Notes under the pieces: model-generated | The model's input: only the letters and a program-made list of their open reading frames with translations | Database searches by the model: none | Told to the model about the DNA's origin: nothing | Translations under genes and position numbers: made by a program | NCBI RefSeq assembly: GCF_021513135.1 | Contig: NZ_CP090980.1 | Location: 310,001-374,000 of the forward strand | From: Vibrio sp. SS-MA-C1-2 | Lineage (GTDB): Bacteria; Pseudomonadota; Gammaproteobacteria; Enterobacterales; Vibrionaceae | Direction of reading: 5' to 3' | DNA: 64,000 bases | Shown: in pieces, positions 35,454 to 42,959 of the stretch | Layout: each line of letters starts with the position of its first letter | Numbering within the stretch: the first letter of the stretch is position 1

Positions 35454-36512
35454 TTAGAACTTCAACATCATACCGACAGTTGCAAGGCTGTTTTTACCAT
35501 TGCTGCCGTAACCAAGATCTGTTTGACCTTGAGCTAAAGTCACGTAAGTCTTCATTGCTGGACTAAAGTTATAATCCGCACCAATGGCATAGTTATAAGT
35601 ATCATATGATTCAGAACCATCTTTTTGTTCTAAATCACCATAGGCCCATTGAGCTTTCAGTAAAATTTTTCCCAAGTGATAGCCAGCATTTAACAAGTAA
35701 GCGTTTTGAGATTCAATATTTTCACGAGAAAGCCCTACAGTGCCTAATCCTCTCATACCACCTTCACCAGAAAGATCATCATCACCATGACCATCCGCAT
35801 TTTGATAAGCTGCACCAAACTCAAAGGCACCGACATGATATTTACCGGTTAATTTAATAATATCCGTATCATTAATATTATTATTATAGGCTAAACCCAC
35901 TGCCCAAGTTTTGCTGGTGCTATAAGTTAAAGCTGTTGAAATACCATCAGCAGGACCATTGTCACCCTCGCTCCCCTCACCAGGCTGAATAATCATTGTC
36001 CACTGTAAGCCACCTAAAATAGTTGGTGTTTGGTAGCTTATTAGGTTACTAACACGGTCATCACCAACGAAAACATAATCATAATCAGCATTTGTCTGGT
36101 TATCAAAAAGATCAATTCCACCCGCTTTAGTATGCATCACTTGCTTGGTTGCAGAGCTGTAACGACCAAATTTTACCGAACCCCAATTCTGTCCCGCTAA
36201 GCCAAAGAAGGTATCACGTTGAACAAGATCAACCTGACTACTCGTATTACTTCCATCGACATTTAAACCAAACTCATATTTATAGATAGCTTTCAAACTC
36301 GTGTCTGGCACATCTACATCACCTTTAATACCAAAACGAGAAGCTCTACTTTCAAGTTCCCAGTCATGAGTATTAACACCAGCATGAGTCTCTTGTTCAT
36401 GATACCCGTAGTCCATTTGAATCAGACCATAAATATCAACTTGACTTGCCATTGCACCGGCTGGAAGTAGAAGGCCAACCAATACTGATTTCGCTAATAA
36501 ATTACGCTTCAT
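35454..36512 (-). CDS. Gram-negative general porin (OmpU/OmpC-like)
   Basis: 352 residues, a normal length for a 16-stranded trimeric porin. The signal peptide ends AMA|SQVD. The mature start (SQVDIYGLIQMDYGYHEQE), SRFGIKGDVDVPDTSLKAIYKYEFGLNVD, and RDTFFGLAGQNWGSVKFGRYSSA are porin_4 family hallmarks, including the constriction-loop region. It ends VGMMLKF with the terminal Phe needed for barrel assembly. It allows diffusion of small hydrophilic solutes across the outer membrane. It has its own terminator and a long AT-rich upstream region. Confidence 0.9.
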   Translation of the reverse strand: MKRNLLAKSVLVGLLLPAGAMASQVDIYGLIQMDYGYHEQETHAGVNTHDWELESRASRFGIKGDVDVPDTSLKAIYKYEFGLNVDGSNTSSQVDLVQRDTFFGLAGQNWGSVKFGRYSSATKQVMHTKAGGIDLFDNQTNADYDYVFVGDDRVSNLISYQTPTILGGLQWTMIIQPGEGSEGDNGPADGISTALTYSTSKTWAVGLAYNNNINDTDIIKLTGKYHVGAFEFGAAYQNADGHGDDDLSGEGGMRGLGTVGLSRENIESQNAYLLNAGYHLGKILLKAQWAYGDLEQKDGSESYDTYNYAIGADYNFSPAMKTYVTLAQGQTDLGYGSNGKNSLATVGMMLKF

Positions 36513-36756
36513 ATCTTCACCTATTTATTGTAAATTCCATTAGTGTGATTATTGTTATCACTACCCTAAATATAGGCGAGAAAATTTAAAATTCTAATAA
36601 CTTATTCATAACAACCAAGCGTTGAGCGTGTCATCAATTATTAATTTTAATCGATAGAAAAAAGATTAAATATTAACCATTGATTGATAGGGTTTTTTTT
36701 AAACTGTAGAAAAAATCATATGAGGAGTAAGTGAAATAAAAAAATAAAAAAATGAT
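36513..36756. other. Upstream region of the porin gene
   Basis: Most of a 374-bp gene-free gap, very AT-rich with A-runs (about 36738-36764). It must hold the porin promoter (minus strand). No operator could be identified with confidence. Confidence 0.35.
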
Positions 36757-36808
36757 AAAAAAAAGCAATTGAAACTCTCTAACTAACATTAAATTAAGTC
36801 TCAATTGC
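36757..36808 (-). terminator. Terminator of the DUF2960 gene
   Basis: GCAATTGAAACT (36765-36776) pairs with AGTCTCAATTGC (36797-36808) with one G-T pair; on the minus strand the stem is followed by eight T. It lies 79 bp after the DUF2960 stop. Confidence 0.75.
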
Positions 36809-36886
36809 CGAAGTATTTATTTAACTACGATTCAAGCATTATTCTGATTCAACCATTGTTTCGATTCATCATTGCTCAGTCACGAT

Positions 36887-37156
36887 TTAACTGCGGTTAT
36901 CTTTTATCGATTGGCTCTCTTCACGCAAGAACGCGATTTTGCCAAAACCTAACTGTTTAAAATAGCTGTCTCGATACTCTTTTACTGCTTTAGAATCGGT
37001 TGATACCATACCAACTTGGAGTTCCATTTTTAAAAACTCAGTCAGGTCAATTCCTTCGGCAGCCGCGACAGCTTCATGAATCGTTCTATATTGACCGTAA
37101 GAAAATGGAATATCTTTTTGCTTCTTTTTAAATACATAACGCACAGTACGCGCCAT
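36887..37156 (-). CDS. DUF2960 family small protein
   Basis: 89 residues, basic N-terminus (MARTVRYVFKKKQKDIPFSYGQYR) followed by helices (HEAVAAAEGIDLTEFLKMELQ) and the end YRDSYFKQLGFGKIAFLREE. This pattern fits DUF2960, a small cytosolic family of Vibrio, Photobacterium and Shewanella; the call is from memory of the family. A good ribosome site (AAGGA) precedes the ATG and a terminator follows, so it is a single-gene unit. Function unknown. Confidence 0.7.
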   Translation of the reverse strand: MARTVRYVFKKKQKDIPFSYGQYRTIHEAVAAAEGIDLTEFLKMELQVGMVSTDSKAVKEYRDSYFKQLGFGKIAFLREESQSIKDNRS

Positions 37157-37189
37157 AAGGAAATCCTCTCTATTAATCTTTCCACTATT

Positions 37190-37215
37190 ATACCCTTCTT
37201 GATTACAGGGTATAG
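37190..37215. repeat. Mini-ERIC remnant: both ends, no middle
   Basis: TATACCCTTCTTGATTACAG and GGGTATA: the two outer ends of an ERIC in 26 bp, forming a 7-bp inverted repeat around 12 bases. It may be a deletion relic or a chance match. Confidence 0.45.
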
Positions 37216-37372
37216 CTAATTTTAATTTACACAGTATCAGTGATATACCTTTATAATCACTATCGGTATAAATAATCTCGGTATATCTATTTGTTAATGA
37301 ATTGGTTATTATGCTCAGAATAAAAAATTGTTGTGAAAATGTATCACTTATTCACTTTATTAGGTCTTCTTT

Positions 37373-38740
37373 ATGCTTTCAATTTTCGATATTTATAAAA
37401 TAGGCGTTGGTCCTTCGAGCTCACATACCAATGGTCCAATGCTCGCTAGCTTTAAATTCTATCAACTTATACAAGATCAGCTTTCTAATGTTTCTCGTAT
37501 TCAAGTTGATCTCTATGGTTCTCTTTCGTTAACGGGTATTGGTCACCATACTGATCGTGCCTCAATTCTTGGTTTGATGGGCTATACACCAGATAATATC
37601 GACATTGTTGTAGCTAATAAAAAGATGCAAACGGCAATTTCCGATCAAAAGTTACCATTAAGTGATCAGGTCATTATCGACTTTAATTATCAAACCGATA
37701 TTCTATTCCACAAAGAAAATCTTCCACTGCATGAGAATGGTATGAAGATCCATGCATTTGATAAATCGGGTCAGAAGATCGTTTCTGAAACATTTTACTC
37801 TATCGGTGGTGGATTTATTGCAACCGCGGATGAACTTCAGTTTGGCAAGAAAAATGGGACAGTCACCTTTTCTTATCCTTTCAAATCTGCCGATGATTTG
37901 ATTAAACTGACAGAGAAGCATGGTTTAAGTTTAGCAACACTAATTCAACAAAATGAGTTGGCTTACCGTAGTGATGACGAACTAACAGCTAAAGCCAATC
38001 AAATTTGGCAAGTCATGTCCGATTGTATGGAACGTGGTTTTGCAACTGAAGGCATTTTAGATGGCGGATTAAATGTCACCCGTCGCGCACCTGCTCTACT
38101 AAAACACCTAGAAGCAAATGACGACTCCCTTGATCCGATGGCGACACTTGACTGGATCAATCTGTTTGCGTTTGCGGTTAGTGAAGAAAATGCAGCCGGT
38201 GGACAAATTGTCACTTCTCCGACAAATGGTGCGGCTGGTGTCATTCCTGCAGTATTAATGTATTACCATAAATTTGTCCGAGAATTAGATGCCAATCAGA
38301 TTAAAGATTTTCTTGCCGTTTCTGCCGCAATCGGAATGTTGTATAAAGTTAATGCGTCAATCTCTGGTGCTGAAGTAGGCTGTCAGGGTGAGATTGGTGT
38401 TTCATCTTCAATGGCGGCGGCTGGCTTAACCTCTTTACGTGGTGGCAGTAATGAGCAGATCTGTATTGCAGCAGAAATTGCCATGGAACACTCATTAGGC
38501 ATGACTTGTGATCCGATCGGTGGATTAGTACAAATTCCATGCATCGAGCGTAATGCCATGGGCGCAATGAAAGCGATTAATGCATCTAGAATGGCATTAA
38601 AAAGAACCAGTAAATCCTTAATATCCCTAGATAAAGTTATCGCGACAATGTATCAGACGGGTAAAGATATGAATAAAAAGTATCGTGAAACATCACAAGG
38701 TGGATTAGCGGTTATTCATTTAGCACCACCGTGTGAATAA
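37373..38740 (+). CDS. sdaA: L-serine ammonia-lyase (iron-sulfur type)
   Basis: 455 residues, as in E. coli SdaA/SdaB. It deaminates L-serine to pyruvate and ammonia in the cytosol using a 4Fe-4S cluster. Seen: the N-terminal signature MLSIFDIYKIGVGPSSSHTNGPM, SPTNGAAGVIPAVLMYY, the cluster cysteines in GAEVGCQGEIGVSSSMAAAG, SLGMTCDPIGGLVQIPCIERN and the terminal tail ending PPCE whose Cys also contacts the active site in this family. Whether it is sdaA or sdaB cannot be told. It stands alone on the plus strand. Confidence 0.93.
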   Translation: MLSIFDIYKIGVGPSSSHTNGPMLASFKFYQLIQDQLSNVSRIQVDLYGSLSLTGIGHHTDRASILGLMGYTPDNIDIVVANKKMQTAISDQKLPLSDQVIIDFNYQTDILFHKENLPLHENGMKIHAFDKSGQKIVSETFYSIGGGFIATADELQFGKKNGTVTFSYPFKSADDLIKLTEKHGLSLATLIQQNELAYRSDDELTAKANQIWQVMSDCMERGFATEGILDGGLNVTRRAPALLKHLEANDDSLDPMATLDWINLFAFAVSEENAAGGQIVTSPTNGAAGVIPAVLMYYHKFVRELDANQIKDFLAVSAAIGMLYKVNASISGAEVGCQGEIGVSSSMAAAGLTSLRGGSNEQICIAAEIAMEHSLGMTCDPIGGLVQIPCIERNAMGAMKAINASRMALKRTSKSLISLDKVIATMYQTGKDMNKKYRETSQGGLAVIHLAPPCE

Positions 38741-38857
38741 ATTTACTTTAGACTCAGCAAGCCAAGCTTTAAAATTGAAGTAAAAAGCGCTAAATAACAG
38801 ACGGTGATGGATTCTATTCATCATCGTTGTTATAACTTAGAAGCACATTCTCTCAAT

Positions 38858-39469
38858 CTAATTTTCTCGCCATTGTATTTTAACCACAGAACTACTGTGT
38901 AAAACACCCTTTGGTGGAATAACAGAATCAGGACCATTCCATTGAGGATCAAAAATATAATAAAACGGCGATGATTGACTCTTTTGACAAATAACCAAAC
39001 CCGAAGCCTCTTCAACTCCCGCCTTACAAAGCTCTAAATTATCAATAACTTGTGAAAATCCATCGCCTATTTCTCCCCCTTCGCTAACAAAAACTTCCTT
39101 ATTTTCAACATTAATCAAAGTAAATCTAGATTGCAGACTTTGTTGAGATCCAGCTTGTTGTCCATAAAACGTAAGTAACAACTTATCCCCTTGCCATAAT
39201 TGACTTTGGTAGACGGTACTCCCTTCGCTCGATGTTTTGCTATCACGAAAAATAAACCCTTGTTTAACTAAAGAGATATTTAAATCTGCTCGACGGTCAA
39301 TTTTATCACCTGAAATATATAAGCCAGAGGGTTTTAGCTCAACCTGAATTCGTTCAATCTCATCTTTCTTAACCTGGTCACGTTTACTACAACCCAATAA
39401 TATTAATGAAAGTGCAGTAACTGATAATAAAACTTTATGCTGATAAAACATACAAGTAAACATCCTCAT
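38858..39469 (-). CDS. YfeY-like RpoE-regulated lipoprotein (DUF1131)
   Basis: 203 residues (a start at the third Met, residue 7, is equally possible). Lipobox LLGC at Cys27. The C-terminal half (GGEIGDGFSQVIDNLELCKAGVE ... YYIFDPQWNGPDSVIPPKGVLHSSSVVKIQWR) aligns by eye with E. coli YfeY (IGTPFSDLYSKAFGNCQKA ... FSGEWRGPEGLMP ... KIIWRR), including the two cysteines. YfeY is an envelope-stress-regulated lipoprotein of unknown role. No clear sigma-E promoter was identified here. Confidence 0.75.
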   Translation of the reverse strand: MRMFTCMFYQHKVLLSVTALSLILLGCSKRDQVKKDEIERIQVELKPSGLYISGDKIDRRADLNISLVKQGFIFRDSKTSSEGSTVYQSQLWQGDKLLLTFYGQQAGSQQSLQSRFTLINVENKEVFVSEGGEIGDGFSQVIDNLELCKAGVEEASGLVICQKSQSSPFYYIFDPQWNGPDSVIPPKGVLHSSSVVKIQWREN

Positions 39470-39520
39470 TCATAAACGATAAAAAACATTAAATAACAAT
39501 AGATTATACCCAACTAAACT

Positions 39521-39555
39521 TGCGCCTGTCCCTTATTCATTCCATGCCTGTCCCT
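39521..39555 (-). repeat. RAYT-associated repeats, two distant copies
   Basis: TGCGCCTGTCCC (39521-39532, one mismatch) and CATGCCTGTCCCTC (39542-39555) lie side by side, 9 kb from the transposase gene. Confidence 0.75.
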
Positions 39556-39699
39556 CATTTATATTCCCTCATTTACAAGGAGATATAAAAATTAATAAAA
39601 AACTTACAACCGGTGTTTTGATTTGAGTCAATTTTATCTAAATTTGCTCGACTATACTCAAAGAGGTTGTTAAAAAAACGTCAAAAAAGGAGATTTAAA

Positions 39700-39882
39700 A
39701 TGGAATTGAAACAAGATCCTAAATGTTACACCGATGTCTGTGTTAATGGAAAGTGGTTTCATTATGACCACTGTGGAACCACGGCTTATATGTTAAAAGG
39801 CGGAGATTCAAATACGATTCACCTACGCCGCGAACCTTTCACTGAAGATGAATTAATTACCTTGCTTGAAGAGACCTTCTAA
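39700..39882 (+). CDS. Small Cys-containing protein, unknown function
   Basis: 60 residues from an ATG preceded by a strong AAGGAG ribosome site; an in-frame ATG 33 bp upstream has none. It has three cysteines (CYTDVC...DHC) around FHYDH, then an acidic C-terminus (TEDELITLLEETF). Soluble, no signal peptide. The strong ribosome site supports a real gene. No family recognised. Confidence 0.65.
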   Translation: MELKQDPKCYTDVCVNGKWFHYDHCGTTAYMLKGGDSNTIHLRREPFTEDELITLLEETF

Positions 39883-40213
39883 TGGGTAACGTAAAATTAT
39901 TTGCTCTTTTACCGATTATTTGAGAATTAACATGAATAATACTTGAATAATCTGTTCAAGGGCTGGGTTTGATATGAAAGGCTCACTATTTATATACCTA
40001 TAATAACCATTATTTATAAGTCGTCATCCTCTTATTATTTCCCATTCAGATCTCATTAATGTATCAGTATCGCCCCGCTTAACACAGAACAATCACATTA
40101 AAACCTCAACTAATTTATCAATGCAAAAAAAGCCTCATTTTCATAACAAAGCTATATCTTTTCAAAAAAGTCATGGTAAACTTCAGTCAATATAATTTTC
40201 AAATTTCAAGTGC
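39883..40213. other. Gene-free gap, nothing recognised
   Basis: AT-rich spacer of about 330 bases between two small genes. A weak ERIC-like end (ATATACCTATAATAAC) appears near 39992 but no further match follows. Confidence 0.4.
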
Positions 40214-40226
40214 AGGGAGCGCAACT

Positions 40227-40412
40227 ATGACAAATAATGACGTAATGTTTTCTCAAAGACTAGCAATGATCACAAAATGGCAACCAGAAAATGGCCGTGA
40301 ATCTCAAGCAATGCAAACGTTGCTCACTTCATGCTTAAATAATAAGCTAGGTGTAAAAGAGAAAGAGCATAATAACCTTCATGTTCATCATCACCGCAAT
40401 TCTCATTATTAA
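40227..40412 (+). CDS. Small His-rich-tailed protein, unknown function
   Basis: 61 residues (MTNNDVMFSQRLAMITKWQ...). The ATG has an AGGGAG ribosome site 7 bases before it; a longer in-frame start 54 bp upstream has none. The first part is helical; the C-terminal tail (HNNLHVHHHRNSHY) has seven His, which could bind a metal or simply be disordered. A strong terminator follows 30 bp after the stop. No family recognised. Confidence 0.6.
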   Translation: MTNNDVMFSQRLAMITKWQPENGRESQAMQTLLTSCLNNKLGVKEKEHNNLHVHHHRNSHY

Positions 40413-40442
40413 TCTCGTTAGAGCAACACCCTAGCCAAAAAG

Positions 40443-40495
40443 TGAGTTATTGATATTCAGTCTGTTCTGAATTAACAATAACTCATTTTTCTTTT
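40443..40495 (+). terminator. Rho-independent terminator
   Basis: TGAGTTATTG pairs with CAATAACTCA, with an inner ATTCAG/CTGAAT stem, and is followed by TTTTTCTTTTT. It ends the small His-tailed gene. Confidence 0.88.
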
Positions 40496-40530
40496 TATCG
40501 TATTATCACACCCCTAAATTAAATACGATA

Positions 40531-40660
40531 TATACCTTAAATCATTGGCGTTGCTAGTAGGCGGCAAGTGAATGCGGCCCCATTAGTTATAGGTGTACTC
40601 TATAATTGGGGCGAACGAATGCAGCCAACAACCTAGCGACTACCAAGTAGGAAGGGTATA
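40531..40660 (+). repeat. ERIC element, full length (130 bp)
   Basis: The copy runs from TATACCTTAAATCATTGG to GAAGGGTATA and ends 7 bp before the stop codon of the minus-strand thioredoxin-like gene. Confidence 0.88.
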
Positions 40661-40667
40661 CCTACTC

Positions 40668-41165
40668 TTATCCAAACAGTTTGGCATACCAGACCCGAGC
40701 AATAATTCCAAACGGTGTTGTTGCCCCTGTTGTCATCGAACTTATTTTCCCTTGATATACAATATAAATCGTCGGTGTAACAGAAACACCCCATTCTCGA
40801 CTGTAATTCCCTTTCTGATCATTAATCACATCAAAATGATACCCTTTATAATCTAGGTACTGCTTCATTTTCTCATCACTTCCTGACGTTAATGCAACTG
40901 TCTGAGTAGGGTAATATTCAGATAAAATATCAACTGTCGGAGTCACAACTTTACAAATCGGACACCACGTTGCCCAAAAATAAATAATAACCGGTTGTTC
41001 AGCGCTTAATGCATTAACATCAATTCTGTCTCCCTCTAAATTTAGAGTAACGACGGTAGGGATCTCATCGAAAGAGATATCTTTACTGCGCCAAAAATCT
41101 ATCATTAAAGAAATAATTGCAAAAATAACCATCCATTTTAGTAAATTAAGTGCTCTCGTTTTCAA
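40668..41165 (-). CDS. Membrane-anchored thioredoxin-like disulfide oxidoreductase (ScsD/TlpA-like)
   Basis: 165 residues. One N-terminal membrane helix (about 8-25) anchors a periplasmic thioredoxin fold with active site FWATWCPICK (Cys68, Cys71) and the cis-Pro motif VTPT. The size and the CPxC motif resemble ScsD, a protein linked to copper or oxidative stress resistance, and related TlpA-type enzymes that act on protein disulfides. It is a single gene between two ERICs and not beside other scs genes, so its partner is unknown. Confidence 0.82.
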   Translation of the reverse strand: MKTRALNLLKWMVIFAIISLMIDFWRSKDISFDEIPTVVTLNLEGDRIDVNALSAEQPVIIYFWATWCPICKVVTPTVDILSEYYPTQTVALTSGSDEKMKQYLDYKGYHFDVINDQKGNYSREWGVSVTPTIYIVYQGKISSMTTGATTPFGIIARVWYAKLFG

Positions 41166-41181
41166 GTTATACCTTTTTGTT

Positions 41182-41305
41182 TATACCTAAAATAATTGGC
41201 GTTGCTAGTAGGCGACAAGTGAGGCCCCATGAGTATAAATGTACTATATGATTGGGACGAATGAATCCCGTCAACAACCTAGCAGCTTCAAGTAAGAAGG
41301 ATATA
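41182..41305 (+). repeat. ERIC element, slightly diverged
   Basis: The copy runs from TATACCTAAAATAATTGGCG to GTAAGAAGGATATA, with GATTGGGACG in place of GATTGGGGCG and a short deletion in the left arm. It lies 17 bp before the thioredoxin-like gene's start (minus strand). Confidence 0.82.
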
Positions 41306-41498
41306 TATGTAAATTAATTGGGGGGCTAGTCATCAGCATGTAAGTAATTTCCCATAAGTACAGCAATGATACCTTAAAACCCATTTCATACTTAAAATAT
41401 CTAGTGCTGTCGTCAACTTAATTGATCACTTTTTTATCTGATAATTATAATTTCATCTATAGTAAAGGATAAGGGTTAGATATTAAAAAGGATTCGAG
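41306..41498. other. Upstream region of psiE
   Basis: A stretch with another faint ERIC-like trace (TAATTGGGGGGCTAGTC at about 41317). A CTGTCGTCA motif at about 41407 loosely recalls a Pho-box half but no second half is convincing. Confidence 0.3.
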
Positions 41499-41900
41499 AT
41501 GCCATCACATTTACCGCCAAGTTTTACCCGCCACTTTCTAAAAATATTTCATATTGGTGAAGCTATTCTATTAATTGGGATCTCTTTAGCTATATTAGTG
41601 GCTATTAGCGATGAATTTATCCATATTTTTCATACAAAAACCGTCACATTGACAGATATCCTCTTAATGTTCATCTATTTAGAAGTATTAGCGATGATCG
41701 AGCAATTTGTTTCACATGGTAAAATTCCTGTCCGGTATCCGATTTATATTGCAATTATGGCGATTGCTCGTTATGTCACATTAGGTATGAAGGAGCTTCC
41801 ACCATCAGAAGTCGCTTGGCTAGCGTTAGCCGCTTTTATTTTAGCGCTATCTACGGTATTAATTCGTTTTGGTAGCCATCATTGGCCTTATAAGAGTTAA
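41499..41900 (+). CDS. psiE: Phosphate-starvation-inducible protein PsiE
   Basis: 133 residues, the usual PsiE size, with four membrane helices: after an N-terminal amphipathic stretch come ILLIGISLAILVAISDEF, DILLMFIYLEVLAMI, YPIYIAIMAIARYV and VAWLALAAFILALSTVLIRFG. The family motif FVSHGKIPVRYPIYIAI is intact. It is an inner-membrane protein of unknown molecular role, named for induction by phosphate starvation in E. coli. It is a single gene followed by two ERIC copies. Confidence 0.9.
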   Translation: MPSHLPPSFTRHFLKIFHIGEAILLIGISLAILVAISDEFIHIFHTKTVTLTDILLMFIYLEVLAMIEQFVSHGKIPVRYPIYIAIMAIARYVTLGMKELPPSEVAWLALAAFILALSTVLIRFGSHHWPYKS

Positions 41901-41903
41901 TGA

Positions 41904-41987
41904 TATGCCGAGAGTAATCGAAGTTGCTAATAGGCGGTAAATGAAAAAGACCTCATGAGTATAGGTTTTCTATATGATTGGGGTTAA
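41904..41987 (+). repeat. Truncated ERIC, left half only
   Basis: The left arm up to the central GATTGGGG is present (TATGCCGAGAGTAATCGAAG ...), then the element stops and the next ERIC begins after TTAA. The right half is absent. Confidence 0.75.
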
Positions 41988-42115
41988 TATACCTAAAATA
42001 ATTGGCGTTGCTAGTAGGCGGCAAGTGAGTGAGGCCCCCTGAGTATAGGTGTACTCTATGATTGGGGCGAACGAATACAGCCAACAACCTAGCGACTTCA
42101 AGTATGAAGGGTATA
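41988..42115 (+). repeat. ERIC element, full length (128 bp), abutting a truncated copy
   Basis: A complete copy from TATACCTAAAATAATTGG to GAAGGGTATA, joined to the broken end of the previous element. Confidence 0.9.
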
Positions 42116-42197
42116 GAAGCAACTCAAGTAAGATATGCCTAATAATAGAGTAACTGAGTAAGATCGACTCTTATATCATTCATAAAGTATCCAAACG

Positions 42198-42959
42198 CTA
42201 TGACATTAACTCATTTATTTTTTCTTTCGCTAAATCCAGTCCAATTGACGCTTTTTGTTTAATCACTAAGTCTGCTCTTCTTGCTGCTTCGCCTAAATTA
42301 GAATATTCATTCGGATTAGCGTTAGGATCAATGAGTATGCCATATGGATTAAATCCGTGTCCAAAATAATGCTGTAAAGGATTAACTTCTAGTGTTGTCC
42401 CTATAACAATAAAGATATCCTCAGGACGCATAGAATCTAATAATTGATACATAGGTGGGTAAGTCTGTTCAACACTTTCACCAAAAAATATCACAGATGG
42501 CTTACAAGCCGGTTTATAGCCGAAACCCTTTACATAATCTTGTTGGTAATTGTACTCACTAAAACCAATATTTATTTGATGATCAGGGCGATTGATATAA
42601 TCAGGAATGATATGGGTAAGTAAGCCATGAATATGCAAAACATTCTTAATTTTAGCCTGCTCTTGAAGGTCAGAAATATTTGCCGTAATAGAGAAAACGC
42701 GATCCGGACCAAATTGGGTTTGCAGCTCTTTTATTAATAAATGTGCACGATTAGGTTTACACTGAGCTAATGCAATACGCCTTTGATTATAAAATTGATG
42801 CACTTTGGCGTAATTCTTTTGCCAAGTATCAATATTACAAACATCATTAATATCATGACCTTCCCATAACCCATCTGCATCACGAAAAGTTGGAACGCCT
42901 GACTCGGCATCTAAACCTGCGCCAGAAAAGATAATAACCCTAGGTTTTCCAGTAAACAT
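42198..42959 (-). CDS. Divergent Sir2-family NAD-dependent protein
   Basis: 253 residues. The Sir2 NAD-binding start (FSGAGLDAESGVPTFRDADGLWEG) and the motif HIHG (likely catalytic His) followed by PSVIFFGE and VIGTTLEVNP place it in the sirtuins, which use NAD+ to remove acyl groups from lysines or to hydrolyse NAD. It is atypical: the conserved TQNID is TANIS, and the four zinc-binding Cys between HG and FFGE are absent (only one Cys remains there). It overlaps the upstream antiporter gene by one base (TAATG), so the two are translationally coupled. Activity is uncertain. Confidence 0.85.
   Translation of the reverse strand: MFTGKPRVIIFSGAGLDAESGVPTFRDADGLWEGHDINDVCNIDTWQKNYAKVHQFYNQRRIALAQCKPNRAHLLIKELQTQFGPDRVFSITANISDLQEQAKIKNVLHIHGLLTHIIPDYINRPDHQINIGFSEYNYQQDYVKGFGYKPACKPSVIFFGESVEQTYPPMYQLLDSMRPEDIFIVIGTTLEVNPLQHYFGHGFNPYGILIDPNANPNEYSNLGEAARRADLVIKQKASIGLDLAKEKINELMS

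Noticed and set aside
41407-41430. Pho box upstream of psiE
   Set aside because: Only one CTGTC-like half-site is present; the second half at 11-bp spacing does not match.
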